Assembly (NCBI GenBank): GCA_963793335.1
Contig: CAWBZS010000016.1
Coordinates: 77,650-141,649 of the forward strand
DNA length: 64,000 nt
DNA from: Sva-07 sp963793335
GTDB taxonomy: Bacteria; Actinomycetota; Acidimicrobiia; Acidimicrobiales; Ilumatobacteraceae
Direction of reading: 5' to 3'
Below the pieces are notes generated by a model. That model ran no database searches, had not been told where the DNA came from, and was given only the letters and a program-made list of their open reading frames with translations. Every line of letters starts with the position of its first letter. Position 1 is the stretch's first letter. The position numbers were made by a program, and so were the translations under genes. This document shows positions 1 to 9,608 of this stretch, piece by piece.

Positions 1-1
1 T

Positions 2-769
2 GCAGCGGTGGCGATCGGCGTGCAGGGTGGTGCCGCAGGGGCAGCGCCGCCGCCCGAACCACCGAGCGGCGAGGTGTCGTCGGCGTCGTTGATCCCCGTC
101 CCGGCCGGGTGTCCCAGGCCCGAACCTGCGGCGGTGGTGTTCACCGGCACGATGGTTGGCAAGGACGACATCACCGAAACGGTACGGTTCGGCATCGAAC
201 AGGTTCGGGCCGGATCCCCGGATCCGTGGGGGAGCACGGGGCTGATCGACATTCGCTACGGCCCCGACTACCGATTCCTCGTCGAGGGTGAGACCTACCT
301 CGTCGGCGCGGGCATCGACGGACGGTTCAACGTCCTGGCGTCGACGGTACGCCCGCCCGAGCCGACATTCGGGGGCAATGACGTGGTCGGAGTCGACGAC
401 CTCGCCGTCGAGTGTCCCGTGCTCGATGATCCCATCCGGACCTTGAACGTCGACGGGACCAGTGTCGATTCCGGCGTCCTGAGTTTGATGACGCAGGATC
501 GCCGCCTGCTGTTGGCAACGATCATGGTGCCGCTCGGCATCGGAATCATGGTCTTGCTCGCATTGGTGCTGGTTCGCAAGTTCGGCTCCGCAGCGGTCGG
601 TGCGGTGGCGACGCTCGGTCGAGCGGCGGTGACCCCGGTGACCGACCATCGAGCCACGCGTGTTCGCTCGCATCGCCCGCGGGAAGTGGTCGACTGGACG
701 ATGTCCTCGGAGGACGGCGAGCATCGTGGCGCGGCGGCGGAATCCCCCACGACCGCCCCGCCGCGCTGA
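2..769 (+). CDS. Hypothetical membrane-anchored protein, 5' end outside the window
   Basis: The frame is open from the left edge of the window with no stop before it, so the first GTG at position 8 is probably internal and the true start lies upstream. The first residues look like the end of a signal peptide followed by an Ala/Pro-rich linker. About 150 residues follow with no domain I recognise, then one clear transmembrane helix (residues about 167-190 from position 8), with basic Arg/Lys residues directly after it. This suggests an outside domain anchored by a C-terminal helix, with about 60 polar residues in the cytoplasm. Two cysteines in the outer part could form a disulfide. The next gene converges on it after 33 bp. 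I cannot assign a function. Confidence 0.6.
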   Translation, partial: AAVAIGVQGGAAGAAPPPEPPSGEVSSASLIPVPAGCPRPEPAAVVFTGTMVGKDDITETVRFGIEQVRAGSPDPWGSTGLIDIRYGPDYRFLVEGETYLVGAGIDGRFNVLASTVRPPEPTFGGNDVVGVDDLAVECPVLDDPIRTLNVDGTSVDSGVLSLMTQDRRLLLATIMVPLGIGIMVLLALVLVRKFGSAAVGAVATLGRAAVTPVTDHRATRVRSHRPREVVDWTMSSEDGEHRGAAAESPTTAPPR

Positions 770-802
770 CTCCACGACCGCGGTCGCACCGAAGGTCAGG
801 CG

Positions 803-3800
803 TCAACTGAGCTGTGCGCGCACCTGGACGAGCGCCGCCGACCAGTCGTCGATCGGAATCTGGTCGGCGGGACCGCGCGGGGAACAGCGCACGAGGATGC
901 CACCGATGATCGGCTCGCCGATCGCCGTGCCGAGGGCGGCGCCGTAGGCCGCCAACTGGAGGCGATACCTCCCGACCCGTTCGGTGGTCTCCGCGGGTCC
1001 CGACCACTGGTCGGTCTTGTAGTCGACGATGACGAGACCGTCGGGAGATCGCACGAGGAGGTCGACGTAGCCCTCGAGCACCCGGCCGCCGACCGGTGCG
1101 GCGACGAAGAGTTCCCGCCAGTGTTCGGCGCCCTCGACGACGCTCCGGACGATCGGTGCACTCAGCGCCGAGCGAGCCAGCGCCGCGACCTGCTGCTCGA
1201 GCCCGATGACGCCCTCCGCCGCGCACTGCGAACGTGCGAGGTTGTCGACGTCGTGGCCGGTGTCGAGGTCGCAGAATTGCAGCACACCGTGAACGGCTCG
1301 ACCGATGCTGGTGCCGTAGCGGCCCCGTTGCCAGGGAGGCAGTTCGACGTTCACCGGTCGTTTGTCGAGGCCGGGATCGTCGAGTTCGTGGCGCTCGTCG
1401 GTGCCTGCGAGCTCTTCCGACAGGCGAGTTGCGGCGATTCCGCTGCGCCGTGAAGCGGAATCGAACACTCGGTTCCGCTCGCGTCGCCACTCGTCGACGT
1501 CGGTCCAGTCGAGTCGCGCGTTCGCGGACGCTGCGGGAGGGAGCGGCCGGAGCTGCGCAGCGATGGTGTGGGCGCCCGACGACTCATCGGTGGCTCCGGC
1601 GGCCCAGAGCAGTTCTGCTGACGTCAACGGTCCCCAGTCGTCATAGTTCGCGTTCGCCTTCGTCGGGACGCCTCGGTGCAGCGACACGACCAGATGGTCG
1701 ACGGCGCGAGTGCAGGCGACGTAGAGGAGGCGGCGGCGCTCGGCATCGCCCATCTGCTCGTCGATCGGCTGATGAGCGACGAAGACGCCGTCATCTCCCC
1801 GACCGGCCAGCATCCAGGTGTCGTTCGCCCAGACGACGCCGTTGGTGACGGCCCGCTTCGGTTTCGTGGTGAGTCCGGCAACGATCGTGATCGGGAATTC
1901 GAGACCCTTCGCGGCATGAATCGTCATCACCCGGACGGCGTCGTGGTCGTGCTCCGGCAGGATCGTGTCGGACAGTCGGCTCTCGGCGGCTTGCAGGCGA
2001 GCCCAGCGCAGATATCTGCGCAGGCCGTGCCCGCCGGCGTCGGCCCAGGCTCGTGCCTGCTCGATGACGTATCGCAGCCGCCGCCAGACGTCGCGGGCAT
2101 CCGTGTCGTCCGCGGCCATGTCGAACATCCGACGTTCGTCGGCAACTGCGGCGAGCAGATCGGCCACTGCGGTGGTGTGGGTTCGTTCGGCCACCGACCG
2201 GAGGTGAGCGATCGCGGCCGCCACCGGATGCTCGGCGAGTCCGTCGGCTGGTGGTGCCCAGAGGTGCCAGGTGCCGCCGTGCTGCTTCCAGTGCCACAGT
2301 TCGACATCGCTGCATCCGTACAGCGGGCTGCGCAGCGCCTCCACGAGAGCGAGCGTGTCGGTCGGGTCGTCAGCCGCACGAATCGCGAGGAGGAGCTGGC
2401 GGATCTCGGTGGTGGCGTAGACGACCGAGGAGTTCTCGGCGCGGTAGGAGAGCCCCGCCGAGCGGAGCTCGGCCTCGAGCGCTGGCAGTGAGATGCGAGT
2501 GGGGAGCAGGATGCAGATGTCGCCGGCGCGACAGGGGCGCAGGCGTTTGGTCTCCGTGTCGACCACGGGCCAACCGTCGGCCAAGGCGGTCGACACCACC
2601 GCGGCCACATCGGTCGCCTCCCGCAGGCGGAGTGTGTCGGCAGCACCCATCTCGCGGTTGCGCTGATTGGTGGCGAGGTCGTCGTGGCGATCGGTGCCGA
2701 GCACGGTCACCGTGCCGTGTTCGAGCAGTGCCGGTGCCCGGCACGGATCGAGCGGTGCAAAGGCTGGTTGGGCATCGAGCTCGAACGTGATCAACCGACC
2801 GAACACCGCGTTGGCGAAGTCGATGACTGCACGGGTCGACCGGAAGTTGGCCGACAACCGGACGTCGTCGGCGCCGACCTGATCGGACGCTCGGAGGTAT
2901 TGGGCGATGTCGGCACGGCGGAACCGGTAGATCGACTGCTTGGGGTCGCCGACGATGAACAGTCGACCTGCGATCGGTCGGAGATCGCGCCACGATCGGC
3001 CGTCGACCGGCACCTGAGCGGGGTCGTCCGGCGGTGCGGTGAGACGAACGGCGATTTCGAGCTGTAGTGGATCTGTGTCCTGGAACTCGTCGAGCAGAAT
3101 GCGCTGATAGCGGTCGTGCAGCTGGCGACGGATCGGCGATCGCTCGGTGACGAGGCGTCGAGCGAGCACGAGCAGATCGTGGAACTCGAGCTGCCCGGCG
3201 CTGGCGCGCGCGGTGGCGCCGTCGAGCACGAAACGACCGACGACGGCGCCGAGCAGCAGCCGTCGATGCTGCTTGACCTGCTCGAGCAACCGCTGCGCCA
3301 GACGGCCCAGTTCGACCTCGTTGGCACGCAACGCATCGAGCAGCTCGCCACCGGTGGGACCGAACTCCCTGACCCACTTGGCATTCGCTCCGGGCAGACG
3401 GGTTCGTTGGTGCCAGCCGCCGAACCTGTCGGCGAGGGAGTGGAGCGCTTCGAGGCGGGTACGCAGGCTCTCGCTCGCCAGGCCGGCGGCGCCGAGCGCG
3501 ATCTCGGCGAGCGTGTCGACTTGCGTGTCGTGCGCTGGAACAGGTGTCCCGACGATTCGGGCAGCCCGGGCCTGGAGCACCCCGAGGTCGATGTCCAGTG
3601 GTCCGGGGTCGTCGAGTTCGACACGATCGTGGACCAGGTCCCAGTTGGCCCTGAAGTCGTCGGCCATGCGCCGCGCCCCTCGGTCGATGCCGAATCCATC
3701 GAACTCGCAGAGTTCGACGAGTGCTCGTCCCCCCGCGATGAGGCCGCCCGCAGGCTCGGCGGAATCGAGCAGTCGATCGAGCAGTTCGTTCCACTGCTCT

Positions 3801-4204
3801 TCGAACTGGAGACCGCTCTCGAGTTCGTCGAGGACGGTGAAGCCTGGTGGCAGCCCGGCGTCGATCGGGAAATCGAACAGGATCCGCCTGGCGAACGAGT
3901 GCAACGTGCCGATCGGAGCGTGGTCGAGCCGATCGAGCGCCTCGTGGCAACGGGGATCCGAGTCGGCCTCGAGGAGCTCACGGGTCCGGCTCCGCAACTC
4001 GGCAGCGGCCTTCTCCGTGAAAGTGATGGCGGCGATGGACGTGATTGGGATGTCGGAGCGGACGAGGTTGACGATCCGGGCCACGAGTGCGGTGGTCTTG
4101 CCGGCACCGGCACCTGCCTCGACGAACAGCGTCGTGGTGAGATCGGTGCTGATACGCCGACGATCGGCGAGATCGGGAGGTGTTGCGATGGCGGGCGAGG
4201 TCAT
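803..4204 (-). CDS. AddA-like UvrD-family helicase-nuclease
   Basis: This 1,133-residue protein is the active motor-nuclease subunit of an AddAB-type double-strand-break resection enzyme acting on DNA ends in the cytoplasm. The Walker A motif (AGAGAGKT, residues 30-37) lies near the N terminus and is followed by the helicase motif ITFTEKAAAEL. A Walker B/motif II (LLDEFQDTDPLQ), motif III (GDPKQSIYRFR) and motif VI region (RRLLYVACTRA) are all present. The C terminus has the PD-(D/E)XK nuclease signature, with GYVDLLV followed by IVDYKTDQ. I chose the ATG at 4204 because its four bases overlap the stop of the upstream AddB-like gene (ATGA) and because homology begins there. The open frame continues further upstream but reads as a shadow of the neighbour. 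Mycobacterial AdnAB is the alternative naming. Confidence 0.93.
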   Translation of the reverse strand: MTSPAIATPPDLADRRRISTDLTTTLFVEAGAGAGKTTALVARIVNLVRSDIPITSIAAITFTEKAAAELRSRTRELLEADSDPRCHEALDRLDHAPIGTLHSFARRILFDFPIDAGLPPGFTVLDELESGLQFEEQWNELLDRLLDSAEPAGGLIAGGRALVELCEFDGFGIDRGARRMADDFRANWDLVHDRVELDDPGPLDIDLGVLQARAARIVGTPVPAHDTQVDTLAEIALGAAGLASESLRTRLEALHSLADRFGGWHQRTRLPGANAKWVREFGPTGGELLDALRANEVELGRLAQRLLEQVKQHRRLLLGAVVGRFVLDGATARASAGQLEFHDLLVLARRLVTERSPIRRQLHDRYQRILLDEFQDTDPLQLEIAVRLTAPPDDPAQVPVDGRSWRDLRPIAGRLFIVGDPKQSIYRFRRADIAQYLRASDQVGADDVRLSANFRSTRAVIDFANAVFGRLITFELDAQPAFAPLDPCRAPALLEHGTVTVLGTDRHDDLATNQRNREMGAADTLRLREATDVAAVVSTALADGWPVVDTETKRLRPCRAGDICILLPTRISLPALEAELRSAGLSYRAENSSVVYATTEIRQLLLAIRAADDPTDTLALVEALRSPLYGCSDVELWHWKQHGGTWHLWAPPADGLAEHPVAAAIAHLRSVAERTHTTAVADLLAAVADERRMFDMAADDTDARDVWRRLRYVIEQARAWADAGGHGLRRYLRWARLQAAESRLSDTILPEHDHDAVRVMTIHAAKGLEFPITIVAGLTTKPKRAVTNGVVWANDTWMLAGRGDDGVFVAHQPIDEQMGDAERRRLLYVACTRAVDHLVVSLHRGVPTKANANYDDWGPLTSAELLWAAGATDESSGAHTIAAQLRPLPPAASANARLDWTDVDEWRRERNRVFDSASRRSGIAATRLSEELAGTDERHELDDPGLDKRPVNVELPPWQRGRYGTSIGRAVHGVLQFCDLDTGHDVDNLARSQCAAEGVIGLEQQVAALARSALSAPIVRSVVEGAEHWRELFVAAPVGGRVLEGYVDLLVRSPDGLVIVDYKTDQWSGPAETTERVGRYRLQLAAYGAALGTAIGEPIIGGILVRCSPRGPADQIPIDDWSAALVQVRAQLS

Positions 4205-7171
4205 GTCGCAGCGGCCCCTGCCGCGCCGGCGGTCGAGTCGTCGACCGACGAGGGAGGGCCGAACCATGGGCCCACTCGAGGATCGTGGCGCTTGCGTTCC
4301 CACTCGCTCCAGCGATCGGAGGTGCCGAGACCGTCGGGTTCGCAGTACCAGCAGGAGATGAAGAACCGCCAGCCGGGTCGTTCCGGCAGGTTCGGAAACC
4401 ACCCGGTCTCGATGCCGGCCACCACGTGCGCCATCGTCTCGCTGACTGCACGATCGACCGCAGGCGTGACCAGGAAACCGGGCCGCTCGTAGTCGCCCTT
4501 GCGGAGCAGTCCGTACTCGGCGAGCACCGGGGTGTGCTCGTCGCCGAATCGTGATCGGGCAGCGGCGGCGTAGCTGGGCAGCTGGAACAGTGTGGCGCCG
4601 GCGGTCGGATCGCTGCTCGACAGGTCCTTGTACTTCTGTTTGCTCCCCGACTTGTGGTCGGTGACCACGAGCGTGCCGTCTCGTGTGCGGTCGACGCGGT
4701 CGACGGTGCCGCGCAGCGCGAGACGTCGACCGTCGGGCAGTGCGATCGACACGTCGTCGTCGGCGCCGAACCGCATTTCCGATGCGAGGACGGTCGACCC
4801 GCGCTGGATCACCAGTTCGCTGTCGCGATCGAGCCAGGCGAACAGGTCGGCGAGCATGCGAGTTCGTTCGTCTGCCCAGAACGCCGGGCGTCCCGTCCGG
4901 CCGCGACGTTCGGTGTGCTCGCAGACCTCGTCGAAACAGGCTGCCAGTGCCGTGCGATGGTCCGCAGACCATCCAGACGGACCGGGCTGGGGGAGTGTGC
5001 CGTCGACGACGGAGCGGTGGAAGAGGTCGAGCGCCGCATGGTGGGCGGTGCCGCGGTCTCGTGCGGTGATACTGATCTCGTCGCCTGGCTCCTCGACCGG
5101 CTCGACGTCGAGGAGGTATCGAGCGAAGTAGGCGTGGGGGCAACTGGACCACGCCTCCAACCGGCTCGGGGACACGACGCCGTCGAGTCGCGGAACCGCC
5201 ACGCCCGACAGGTCGCCGTCGAACACGGTCAGGTCGCTCGACGCCCTCGCAGCCCGTAGCTGCTCACCACGTGTGCGAACGAGGTCGTCGGCGGTCGATG
5301 TCGCCACACCACCAGCGAGGTTGCGCAGGCGGTGTTCGCTGGCGCTGACCGGGAACTCGGTGGCCACCAACCCGGCATGATGCGACGCAATCGTGCGTTG
5401 TCGATCGGCCCACGGCTCGGCCCACCTCGACAGCTCGGCGGTCGAGGTCGCTCGGAGATCGCCACGCGGCGCCGTGAGTGTGACGGTGCTGGTGGCGATG
5501 GTGGCCAACAGCAGACGGTGGAGCCGCGCCGTGCGGGAGTCGGCGCTGGGGAGGCCGGCGAGCGCGCGGTCGGTCTCGGAGAGCAACGGATCGCTCGTGG
5601 GGCGCGGAGGAAGCACGCCTTCGGCTGCGCCCAGCACGATCGTGATGTCGACGTCGAGGCCCATCGAGCCTCCGAGCGGTGCGACGGTGACACCGTGACC
5701 GACGCGGCCCCGACGGTTCGCGGCGGTGTCGAGCTCGGCTTCGAGTGTCGTGCGGAACCGGTGGCGCGTCACCGGATCGCTGACGGGGTCGAGGTGTCCG
5801 AGGCGGTCGAGACATGCGGTGAGCGCCTCGTAGGCGCGGTACTCGGACTCGCCGAGCGCATCGACCACGCGTGCGCCGAAGCGCTGATCGATCTGGTGGT
5901 GGCACCAGTCGGTCCAGTCGGCCCAGGGCTTCGTGGCCGATGGATGCCCGAGGTCGTCGCGTCAGCGCGGTGACGAATGCTCGCAGGGCGTTCGCGTCGC
6001 CGCCCCAGCGGTTGCTCGAGCGGAGCGCTCCCAGGCGACGATCCCAGTCGGCATCTCGGACCACGCCGGCCTCCCGACTGACTCGTTCCCACGATGCGGT
6101 CGCGACGAACTCCCCGTTGCCGTCGCGGAGCGGAACATCGGCGAGCAGGTCGAAGAGGCTGCTGCGGCGGAGCCCGCGGCGGTCGACGTCGAGGAGATCG
6201 AGGAGGAAGCGCGGGACCAAACGCTCGGCGAGCGTCACTCCCGGTCGCCCGTTCCAGGGGATGTCGGCCGCGCCGAGATGATGTTCGACGAGGCGTGCGT
6301 ACGGGCGCTGGGTGGGCCACAGCACCGCAATGCGTTCGAATGGCACGCCGGCGCGCGCGGCAGCGACCACCAGCCGGGTGGCCTCGCGAACCTCCTCGTC
6401 GGCATCGGTGGTCGACACGATCGAGACCGAGCGAGTCGGCGGGCGACTCGCTGCGGTGGTGGTCGTCGGTGCCAGCGACTCGAGCAACGAGCGGGCGTCG
6501 GCGTCCGCGGCATCGTCGCCGGTGAGCTGTGCGATCATGCGCACGTCGACCCGCTCGCCCAGCGCCCGCACGAAGCGCATGGCGAGGCCCGACAGTTCGT
6601 CGGGGAGGTACACCATGACGTGCTGGAGACCGTTCGGGCCGGACTCCGCCACCGAGGCCGCAGCTCCGGCGAACAGGTCGGCCTCGTCGTACCAGTCATC
6701 GGCGAGCGCCTCGGTGATCGCGGTGCTGATGCGAACCACGTGCCGCCCGCGCGATGACCGCTCGGCGAGGCGCTGCACGCTGGCGGGTTCGGCGAGGCGG
6801 AGCTCGTTGTGAGCATCACGTAACGCAACCACAGTGGACGGGTGGGTGGCGACCGACCGGAATGGGCCGGGATCGAGCTCGAGGATCGACGCGATGGTGA
6901 GATCGATGACCGGCGTCGACACCGGCGACCGGCCGGCTGCGGCGAGTCGTGGCCCGGCGATGAGTTCCGCGAGTCGGTTCAACGTGACCATGTCGACACC
7001 GGCAACGCCCACGCTGCGCCCGAGCGCCCGACGCGTCATCACCCCGCAGATGTTGGTCGGCACCGCTACGGTCACCGGGGCGAGCGCGTCGCCGCCCTTG
7101 GCCGAGGCGATGACCGCGGCCAATGCAGAGAGCGCCTGCTGGGGAGCAACCAGTGTTGCGGAGATCGGCAC
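4201..7171 (-). pseudogene. AddB-like PD-(D/E)XK nuclease subunit, frameshifted
   Basis: This is the partner of the AddA-like gene. The N-terminal frame (GTG at 7171) carries a helicase-like fold without a Walker A motif, as expected for AddB. The C-terminal frame carries the nuclease (TVDRVDRTRDGTLVVTDHKSG), a CPHAYF cysteine and a terminal CWYC pair, which resemble the cysteines that hold the iron-sulfur cluster of AddB. The two halves are in different frames. Sense coding moves from one to the other between about 5951 and 5964: upstream reads AFVTALT, downstream reads DDLGHPSATKPWADW. Total length is 1 modulo 3, so one inserted base or two missing bases would explain it. Both halves look well conserved on either side, so a sequence error or a very recent mutation is more likely than old decay. 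Confidence 0.85.
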
Positions 7172-7278
7172 CCCACCGATGGTAGGGACCGGGTGTCGCA
7201 GAGTTGTTGGTGCGGCCGAAGCGTGGCCATGCAGCAGCCCGCCCAGCGCGACGATTTGGGCAGCGATACGGTGTGGCG

Positions 7279-7962
7279 ATGGAGCTCACCGCCGAAGCAT
7301 GTCGTGTGCTCGGCTGTCTGATCGAGAAGCGGGCGACCACCCCTGACCAGTATCCGCTCTCGACCAACGCACTCGTCAGCGCGTGCAATCAGAAGTCGAA
7401 CCGTGAGCCGATCGTCGAGTACTCCGAACGGGTCGTGATGGACACGACGCTCCTGCTGCGACGCGAGGGTCTGGCACGCATGAACAGCAGCGGTCGCACC
7501 GACAAGCACCGTCACATCCTCGACGACGCGCTCGGGCTCGATCGGGACGAGTTGGCGGTGCTGGCGGTGATGATGCTTCGCGGCCCGCAGTCGGCGAGTG
7601 AACTCAAGGCCCGCACCGAACGGTATCCGACCTCGCACGGCACCGGATTCGGGTCGGTCGACGACATCGAGGCCGTGCTGGAGCGACTGGCCGACGGTGT
7701 CGATCCGGTGGCGGTGAACATCGGGCGAGCGTCGGGGCAGAGCCAGGACCGCTGGGCGCATCTGCTCGGCGACGGAGCGCCCAACGTCCACACTGCGCTT
7801 GCTGCCACCGATGCGGAGTCGAGCGCAGCGGCCAGACCCCCTGATGTCGGCCAATCGCTGGCACAACGCGTTGCCGACCTCGAGGCCCGGCTCGCAGCGT
7901 TGGAGTCGGCGCTCGGCGTGGCGTCGGAGAGGCCTGATCGGACCGGCACGTCGCTCGACTGA
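7279..7962 (+). CDS. YceH/DUF480 family protein
   Basis: The 227-residue product matches the YceH (DUF480) family: an N-terminal start of ELTAEACRVLGCLIEKRATTPDQYPLS, then NALVSACNQKSNREP, which is the family's most conserved part. The family has two winged-helix domains, and its cellular role is poorly known. The last 30 residues (VADLEARLAALESALG) form a short coiled coil typical of the family. The frame opens further upstream, but I place the start at 7279 because homology begins there and a TACGGT hexamer sits at 7267-7272, 6 nt before the ATG, with no Shine-Dalgarno sequence. It is transcribed away from the AddB-like gene. Confidence 0.9.
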   Translation: MELTAEACRVLGCLIEKRATTPDQYPLSTNALVSACNQKSNREPIVEYSERVVMDTTLLLRREGLARMNSSGRTDKHRHILDDALGLDRDELAVLAVMMLRGPQSASELKARTERYPTSHGTGFGSVDDIEAVLERLADGVDPVAVNIGRASGQSQDRWAHLLGDGAPNVHTALAATDAESSAAARPPDVGQSLAQRVADLEARLAALESALGVASERPDRTGTSLD

Positions 7963-7984
7963 GCTGGCGGCGTACGGTTGTCGC

Positions 7985-8560
7985 ATGATCGTGCGTCGAG
8001 CTGTGCCCGCAGATCGAACGGCGCTGTGTGTGACGGCGATGCGTGCGTTCGTCGACGACCCGGTGATGCGGTGGCTGTATCCGGAGGACGAGGTGTTCCT
8101 CGAGCCAGGCGGAGAGGTGTTGCGCGGCGCCATGACCGGCTGGATCGGCCTCGGTGAGGTGTGGTGCACCGATGACGGAGCCGGCGCAGCGATCTGGATT
8201 CCGCCAGGGCGACCGGAGATCGACGCCACGGTCGAGCCCCCACCGGCGCCGCCGCCAGCGGACCGATTGGAGCGCTTCGCCATCCTCGGGCCGCTGATGG
8301 AGCAGCACACGCCGGCCGAGCCGCACTGGTACCTCCAGCTCTTGGCGACCCATCCGGACTGGCAGCGCCGCGGCATCGGGGCCGCGCTCATGAACGTGAT
8401 GTTCGAGCGGGCCGACGCCGAGGGGCTGGCCTGCTATCTCGAGACGGAGACCGTCGAGAACGTCGCCTACTACCGCCGCCACGGTTTCGAGGTGCGCTCG
8501 GAGTGGGACGTGCCCACCGGCCCGCACATGTGGGGAATGCTCCGCAGCGTCCGCCCCTGA
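7985..8560 (+). CDS. GNAT family N-acetyltransferase
   Basis: This 191-residue protein has the GNAT fold. The acetyl-CoA binding motif is seen as LLATHPDWQRRGIGAALM, with the Q/R-x-x-G-x-G/A loop (RRGIGAA). It is followed by the YLETETVENVAYYRRHGFEV segment of motif B. The acceptor substrate is not evident. The N-terminal half, with FVDDPVMRWLYP, resembles uncharacterised actinobacterial and fungal acetyltransferases. A TACGGT hexamer at 7973-7978, 6 nt before the ATG, suggests a leaderless transcript. The gene ends directly at a palindromic element shared with rpe. Confidence 0.88.
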   Translation: MIVRRAVPADRTALCVTAMRAFVDDPVMRWLYPEDEVFLEPGGEVLRGAMTGWIGLGEVWCTDDGAGAAIWIPPGRPEIDATVEPPPAPPPADRLERFAILGPLMEQHTPAEPHWYLQLLATHPDWQRRGIGAALMNVMFERADAEGLACYLETETVENVAYYRRHGFEVRSEWDVPTGPHMWGMLRSVRP

Positions 8561-8612
8561 CCGTTCTCGTGAACTCGTGCCGGAATAGTTCCCGCACGAG
8601 TTCACGAGAACG
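8561..8612. repeat. Intergenic palindromic element, copy 1
   Basis: An inverted repeat fills the gap between the convergent GNAT and rpe genes. The arms are gttctcgtgaactcgtgc and its exact complement. A C-C mismatch follows, then ggaa/ttcc, leaving a TAG loop. A second copy lies at 51050-51099, also between convergent genes. The absence of a T-run makes a plain intrinsic terminator less certain, but a bidirectional stop or a REP-like repeat fits the position. Confidence 0.85.
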
Positions 8613-8618
8613 GGGTGG

Positions 8619-9305
8619 TCAGGTGGGGCGTGCCGCTTCGGCGCGAGCGCGCAGGTCGGTCACGGCGTGCTCGAGCCCTTCCGGATCGCGGTACAGCGCG
8701 CTGCCGGCGATCAGCACGTTGGCGCCGGCCGCCGCCGCGTCAGCGATCGTGGCGGGACCGATGCCCCCATCGACCTCGAGGTCGACGGTGTCGGCGAGAC
8801 CTGCGGCATCGATCATCGATCGGATCTCGGCGATCTTCGGTTCCATCGTCGGGATGTAGGCCTGACCGCCGAAGCCGGGGTTGACGGTCATCACCAGCAC
8901 CAGGTCGACGAGGTCGAGCACGTGGGCGATCGCCGACGCAGGCGTGGCCGGGTTGAGCGCCACCGCTGCATTGGCGCCGAGGTCGTTGATGTTGCCGAGC
9001 GTGCGGTGCAGGTGCGTGCATGCCTCGGCATGCACGATCAGCCGCGAACAGCCGGCGTCGATGTACTGCTTCGCCATCACGTCGGGCGTGGAGACCATGA
9101 GGTGGGCCTCGAACGGCACGGACGTGTGCGGGCGAGCCGACGAGATGACGTCGGGGCCGAAGGTGAGGTTCGGGACGAACTGGCCGTCCATCACGTCCCA
9201 TTGGATCAGGTCGACACCGGCGGCTTCGAGCGCCGCGACCTCCTCGCCCAGCCGGGAGAAGTCGGCGGGGAGTACGGACGGAGCGATCTGGATCGGGCGA
9301 CTCAT
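8619..9305 (-). CDS. rpe: Ribulose-phosphate 3-epimerase
   Basis: This enzyme interconverts D-ribulose 5-phosphate and D-xylulose 5-phosphate in the pentose phosphate pathway. The 228-residue length and TIM-barrel motifs are standard: IAPSVLPADFSRLGEEV at the N terminus, WDVMDGQFVPNLTFG with the metal-binding Asp, EAHLMVSTPD, VMTVNPGFGGQAYIP and LEVDGGIGPATI with the second catalytic Asp. The ATG at 9305 has TAGGTT on the minus strand 9 nt upstream (9315-9320), the same spacing class as other apparently leaderless genes here. The 3' end runs into the shared palindrome. Confidence 0.97.
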   Translation of the reverse strand: MSRPIQIAPSVLPADFSRLGEEVAALEAAGVDLIQWDVMDGQFVPNLTFGPDVISSARPHTSVPFEAHLMVSTPDVMAKQYIDAGCSRLIVHAEACTHLHRTLGNINDLGANAAVALNPATPASAIAHVLDLVDLVLVMTVNPGFGGQAYIPTMEPKIAEIRSMIDAAGLADTVDLEVDGGIGPATIADAAAAGANVLIAGSALYRDPEGLEHAVTDLRARAEAARPT

Positions 9306-9317
9306 CGCTGGAGGAAC

Positions 9318-9551
9318 CTAGCCGCCGGAGCCGGCCTCCGGATCGTTCGATGCGTCGGCATCTGCGGCGTGCTCCCAGGCGGTGTCGGCCTCGTCCCAGT
9401 CCTCGTTGCGTTCTTCGGCGTGCTGCTTCCAGTTCTCGGCATCGGATTTCGATGCGTAGGGCCCCAGGACGTGGTCGAAGGAGCCGCGCTCGGAGGCGTG
9501 CACGGCGATCTTGCGGTTGAGGTCCCAGTACCAGTCGCTGTCGCTGCTCAT
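9318..9551 (-). CDS. Small conserved actinobacterial protein
   Basis: This is a 77-residue acidic protein beginning MSSDSDWYWDLNRK. It matches a familiar type of short actinobacterial protein with a WYW start, a central LGPYASKSDAENW element and ERNEDWDEAD near the end. The family has no known function to me. The central part resembles a single SPOR-like half repeat. Homology starts at the ATG at 9551; the longer open frame upstream is antisense shadow of the methyltransferase gene. The gene sits 12 bp upstream of the rpe start on the same strand, so the two may be co-transcribed. Confidence 0.75.
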   Translation of the reverse strand: MSSDSDWYWDLNRKIAVHASERGSFDHVLGPYASKSDAENWKQHAEERNEDWDEADTAWEHAADADASNDPEAGSGG

Positions 9552-9608
9552 GGTCCCCAGTCTCGCGCGTGATGGCGTAGTGGAAACGGCTCGCCGTACG
9601 CTGGCAGG

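Noticed and set aside
546..1490. Long minus-strand frames rich in Arg, Pro and Ala, here and at many other places
   Set aside because: High GC content opens antisense frames. These have no recognisable motifs and overlap better-supported genes.
803..5152. A 1,449-residue single open frame for the AddA-like gene
   Set aside because: The first 316 residues are Arg/Pro-rich shadow of the overlapping AddB-like gene. Homology starts at the ATG at 4204.
5940..5980. Programmed ribosomal frameshift in the AddB-like gene
   Set aside because: No slippery heptamer or stimulatory hairpin is visible, and the family is not known for recoding.
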